Origin: a virus
Virus record (IMG/VR): IMGVR_UViG_3300025000_000182
Coordinates: 1-44,229 of that record
DNA: 44,229 nucleotides
Direction: 5' to 3' (one strand)
The translations under genes were made by a program, and so were the position numbers. Numbering within the stretch: the first letter of the stretch is position 1; the number at the start of each line of letters is the position of its first letter. Below are positions 41,388-44,229 of the stretch, one piece after another. The notes beneath the pieces are model-generated. The model saw nothing but the letters and a program-made list of their open reading frames with translations. It searched no databases and had not been told where the DNA came from.

Positions 41388-43286
41388 TTATACCCTTACC
41401 AATGTAACTGAGCCTTCATCCCCTGTGGTGTAAGCCTCAGCACTAAAATTTCCAAGTCCTACTTCAATATAGTCTCCTGCATTAAGAACAATAGATTGTA
41501 CTCCAGTGAGATACATTCCAATATCAGCCGGGTTATCAACCATTGTAATAGACTGGGAAGCACCAGCTCCATTCACTCGATAAGCAAGGAATCTGTAGCT
41601 CTGTACCGTACCATTGTTCGTAGGACATTTCCCAGTTAATAGGTACGTCCCAGTAGCAGGTGCGGTTAGTCTCGTTGGGTTCGTTGTGTTATCATGGAAG
41701 TTATGAGAGTCGGCCTGCTCTGATACAAAGCTGAAATATGTTGTGGCAAATCCAGGCGCCACTGATAAATCAGCAGGAATATTTAAGGTCGTAGCACAAA
41801 GAACCCTGCTTATCATCGTCCAGTTCGCAGCTTCAGTTGCATTGAACGTTGTACCTGTTGTCCTGGTTGAATTAGACCGCATTGTATCACCAATAGCAAA
41901 TTGACCAGCACTTACAGTTGCTCGTCTAATTTCATTGGCCAGGACAATTGTGCTACCTGCCCAATCATACTCCGTTATCATCGCCGGGGCATATACGCTT
42001 TCGTGGAACTCTATACGAGAAAGCCCAACATTACCTCCCTCATCTACGATATCCCACAATCTATAATAGAGATATGCTGTGGTGTTCATGAAATCGAACG
42101 TTTGGGTGGTTACGCCAAGAGTTACTGTTTGCGATGTGAGCGATGTCCATATAACACCATCATTTGAACCCTCAATCCTCCATTGTGTTATACGTTCTAC
42201 TGTACCTCCCCGCCCACGGAGAACAGCCCTTGTACAAATTTTTGGAACTGCGAATTGCATACGTATCCAACGATTTACATTGGCTGTACTCCCCGTTCCG
42301 AGCACTGCCCAAGATTCCGCATCATTGTTATTCACCGCCCTCCATGCTGCATATACACTGCTAAATTCTGAACTAGCAAGTAGTGTGTAAAGCTCGCCAC
42401 CAGATGTAAGCGTATTCGCAGTGAAATTAACTGGGTGCGCAAGGAAAGGTGTTTTGGTGAGCGCCTTCTCGTGGACTCTCTGTGTTGTTACTTCATTGGC
42501 AGTTACTACCGACGTGTTTGCTTTGCCTATTGCTGCATCATTCCATAACATAGCCTCAGCTGCATTGAATGTAGCTCCTGTGGTCCTTAATGAAGGGCTG
42601 CTTATCAGTTGCCCAACTACGAATCCGCCAACTGCAACTGTTGCAGTCCTGAATTCATTTGCACGGACAAGTGTTGTAGCAGCCCAAGGTAAGGCATTTG
42701 CACTCTGGACGATCACAGCATTCAATTCAGCCTGGGTGACCTCAGAGGTTTTCTTAGCCCTTACCCATCCATCCGCATCGGCATAAATCTGAACAGATGA
42801 ATTAACCGGTATTGTGACAAGAGTACCAGTTCCACCTATATCATTGGTTACATCTGCATCAAGCGAGAGTCCACCATTGAACCCGGCTATTGTAACCGGA
42901 ATTGCAATCGCTGTATCATTATATAATTCAACTGTTAAAATATTCGGTGCTGTTGCACTCCAAGCTGCAACGGCCATTGTCACGGATGTAACTCCCGTGT
43001 TAATATGTACCTCTGCGGTCTTGTGTAATGCGCTTGTTATTGGGACAGCACCCGTCCCGGTTAATTGGATCTTAACAAGGGATGCCGCAAGTATCGTCTG
43101 AATAGACGCTTCTGTAACCGGCATTGATGGCGTGGACCCGGCAGCACCAGAATTCATTAATGTGCCCTTGTTAACACCATCCGTTATCTCAATCTGATGA
43201 CCATCTAACGATTGACCAAGCGTTCCAAATGCCTCTGCCTGAGTCATTCTTACCACTGTACTTACTCCCTCACCCTTCATGTGCAT
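41388..43286 (-). CDS. Tail fibre protein with discoidin- and C1q-like parts, 632 aa
   Basis: The start is ATG 43286, two codons before another in-frame ATG, after AGGAGATGCAC. N-terminal 184 residues are shared with the fused form at 1-674. Two related segments (VRANEFRTATVAVGGFVVGQ and VLANEIRRATVSAGQFAIGD, followed by RTTGxTFNAxEA) form an internal repeat. Between them lies a F5/8C discoidin-like domain (about 290-430), with AAWRAVNNNDAESWAV, WIRMQFAV, and RITQWRIEGSNDG. The last 120 residues look like a C1q/TNF-type jelly roll (ATGTYLLTGKCP, then AGDYIEVGLGN). All fit carbohydrate-binding fibre tips. Confidence 0.75.
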   Translation of the reverse strand: MHMKGEGVSTVVRMTQAEAFGTLGQSLDGHQIEITDGVNKGTLMNSGAAGSTPSMPVTEASIQTILAASLVKIQLTGTGAVPITSALHKTAEVHINTGVTSVTMAVAAWSATAPNILTVELYNDTAIAIPVTIAGFNGGLSLDADVTNDIGGTGTLVTIPVNSSVQIYADADGWVRAKKTSEVTQAELNAVIVQSANALPWAATTLVRANEFRTATVAVGGFVVGQLISSPSLRTTGATFNAAEAMLWNDAAIGKANTSVVTANEVTTQRVHEKALTKTPFLAHPVNFTANTLTSGGELYTLLASSEFSSVYAAWRAVNNNDAESWAVLGTGSTANVNRWIRMQFAVPKICTRAVLRGRGGTVERITQWRIEGSNDGVIWTSLTSQTVTLGVTTQTFDFMNTTAYLYYRLWDIVDEGGNVGLSRIEFHESVYAPAMITEYDWAGSTIVLANEIRRATVSAGQFAIGDTMRSNSTRTTGTTFNATEAANWTMISRVLCATTLNIPADLSVAPGFATTYFSFVSEQADSHNFHDNTTNPTRLTAPATGTYLLTGKCPTNNGTVQSYRFLAYRVNGAGASQSITMVDNPADIGMYLTGVQSIVLNAGDYIEVGLGNFSAEAYTTGDEGSVTLVRV

Positions 43287-43289
43287 CTC

Positions 43290-43397
43290 CTATTTATAAA
43301 ATATTAATGCAAAAATTAAAGAACTTACTGCGAACACAATTGCAGTGTACACAATAATCACATCAACCGTTATCTTATCAGTCCATCTGCGGTTCAT
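43290..43397 (-). CDS. Small membrane protein, second copy, 35 aa
   Basis: The same gene as at 678-785, seen again because the contig overlaps itself. It starts within the end of the 96-residue gene and ends 4 bases before the fibre gene start. Function unknown; one membrane span. Confidence 0.6.
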   Translation of the reverse strand: MNRRWTDKITVDVIIVYTAIVFAVSSLIFALIFYK

Positions 43398-43668
43398 AAT
43401 TCTCCTCTGTAAAAATGTATTTAACCGGAACTATTTCAATTCCAGTCTCTTCTGTACCTAACTTTATCTCTGAGAAATATTGAAGTGTATCCAAGGAAGT
43501 ACATTTGCTGTCAGTATCATCTGTACTCATAAATTGTACGTTCCAGGTTGTTTCTGTCTGGCCCATGCAAGAAAAACTTACCGGTCCACAAAGGGCTTCA
43601 ATTGCCTTATGGATCTCAAATGATTTAGAAGTCCATTGATCTTTATTAAATTGAAATGTGGCTATCAT
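43378..43668 (-). CDS. Hypothetical protein, second copy, 96 aa
   Basis: Identical to the gene at 766-1056 and part of the terminal duplication. Only one copy exists in the circular map. Confidence 0.65.
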   Translation of the reverse strand: MIATFQFNKDQWTSKSFEIHKAIEALCGPVSFSCMGQTETTWNVQFMSTDDTDSKCTSLDTLQYFSEIKLGTEETGIEIVPVKYIFTEENYEPQMD

Positions 43669-43676
43669 ATTATCCT

Positions 43677-44229
43677 TTAAAGGTTAGGAGTAATCGCTAC
43701 ACCTTTAGTTACTGTCAAAGTTGTAAATGCTGCATCCGAAGCAGACGTCCTTGCGGCATTCGGGGAAGAGATATTGATACTCTTCTCTGTTACCCAAGTT
43801 GCAACATTGGCCAGATCAATCAATAACTGGTCAATTTCACTGGCTGTTAAACCATACCCTGCACCAGGAATAAAATAAACCCGCCTCATATTATTAGCCC
43901 ATGTGCGAGTTGTGTATCCTGTAACTGTTATTAAACTACCACTGCAATAAAAGTAAGTCATAACAGCAGGTATAGAACTTAAATTCCCTGTAATTTCCAT
44001 GAGATTGCCATTGCAAGTAAAGTAAGTCATAACAGCAGGTATAGAACTTAAATTCCCAGTGATTTCCACAAGATTGCCACTGCAAATAAAGGTAGTCATA
44101 ACAGCAGGCATAGAACTTAAATTCCCAGTGATTCTCTGGAGATTGCCACTGCAATAAAAGTAAGTCATAACAGCAGGTATAGAACTTAAATTCCCTGTAA
44201 TTTCCATGAGATTGCCATTGCAAGTAAAG
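43677..44229 (-). CDS. Partial copy of the repeat-containing tail gene
   Basis: This is the 3' part of the tail gene described at 1065-2630, cut by the window end. It covers the C-terminal segment and just over four of the 23-residue repeats. It is not a separate gene: the sequence equals 1065-1617. Confidence 0.85.
   Translation of the reverse strand, partial: FTCNGNLMEITGNLSSIPAVMTYFYCSGNLQRITGNLSSMPAVMTTFICSGNLVEITGNLSSIPAVMTYFTCNGNLMEITGNLSSIPAVMTYFYCSGSLITVTGYTTRTWANNMRRVYFIPGAGYGLTASEIDQLLIDLANVATWVTEKSINISSPNAARTSASDAAFTTLTVTKGVAITPNL

Larger units (their letters stand above)
42733..44229. repeat. Terminal duplication, right copy
   Basis: Matches 121-1617 with offset 42612. Position 44229 therefore continues at 1618 in a circular map. 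Confidence 0.85.

Overview
This window is an almost complete genome of a tailed phage with a podovirus-like gene set, given as one linear contig whose two ends overlap. Bases 121-1617 repeat bases 42733-44229, so the map closes into a circle of about 42.6 kb, with position 44229 continuing at 1618. The host cannot be named from the sequence. Shine-Dalgarno sites are strong and genes are packed with short overlaps. I see no integrase, no DNA polymerase, no RNA polymerase and no tRNA gene, so the phage looks non-integrating and dependent on host polymerases.

Late genes lie on the minus strand and read as one long block around the circle: small and large terminase (22477-20557), portal, scaffold-like protein, a head decoration candidate, major capsid protein, head-tail adaptor, a large P22 gp10-like tail protein, a long tail protein, a row of internal/ejection-type proteins (9070-2951), then tail tip and fibre genes (2938-1065). 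Across the contig junction the block continues (43668-40005) and ends in a lysis cassette (40003-38748: holin-like protein, lysozyme, small membrane protein, permuted NlpC/P60-like protein) before a strong terminator at 38695-38744.

Early genes form three groups. A minus-strand replication and recombination operon (32504-23922) encodes a possible annealing protein, SbcD- and SbcC-like proteins, a replication initiator with iteron-like repeats inside its gene, a DnaB-type helicase, a small coiled-coil protein, a RuvC-like nuclease, a zinc-ribbon protein and a tiny membrane protein, ending at a bidirectional terminator (23884-23921). A short plus-strand group (22891-23882) encodes three small proteins, each preceded by a copy of the same hairpin. 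A plus-strand operon (32670-38696) encodes a HTH regulator, three leucine-rich solenoid proteins, a small membrane protein, an SF2 helicase and a DUF5131-type protein. Two regulatory hubs separate divergent units: 22478-22890, with three palindromic operator-like sites, and 32505-32669.

Three things stand out. First, the first 127 bases are an alternative form of the fibre locus, in which a 2391-bp deletion at a 7-bp microhomology fuses two tail genes exactly in frame. Second, the three solenoid genes are built from 54-bp modules shuffled as blocks, and two of them carry the scars of tandem duplication through a 12-bp microhomology. Third, the initiator gene carries 12-bp repeats in two different reading frames, which points to a replication origin inside the gene.
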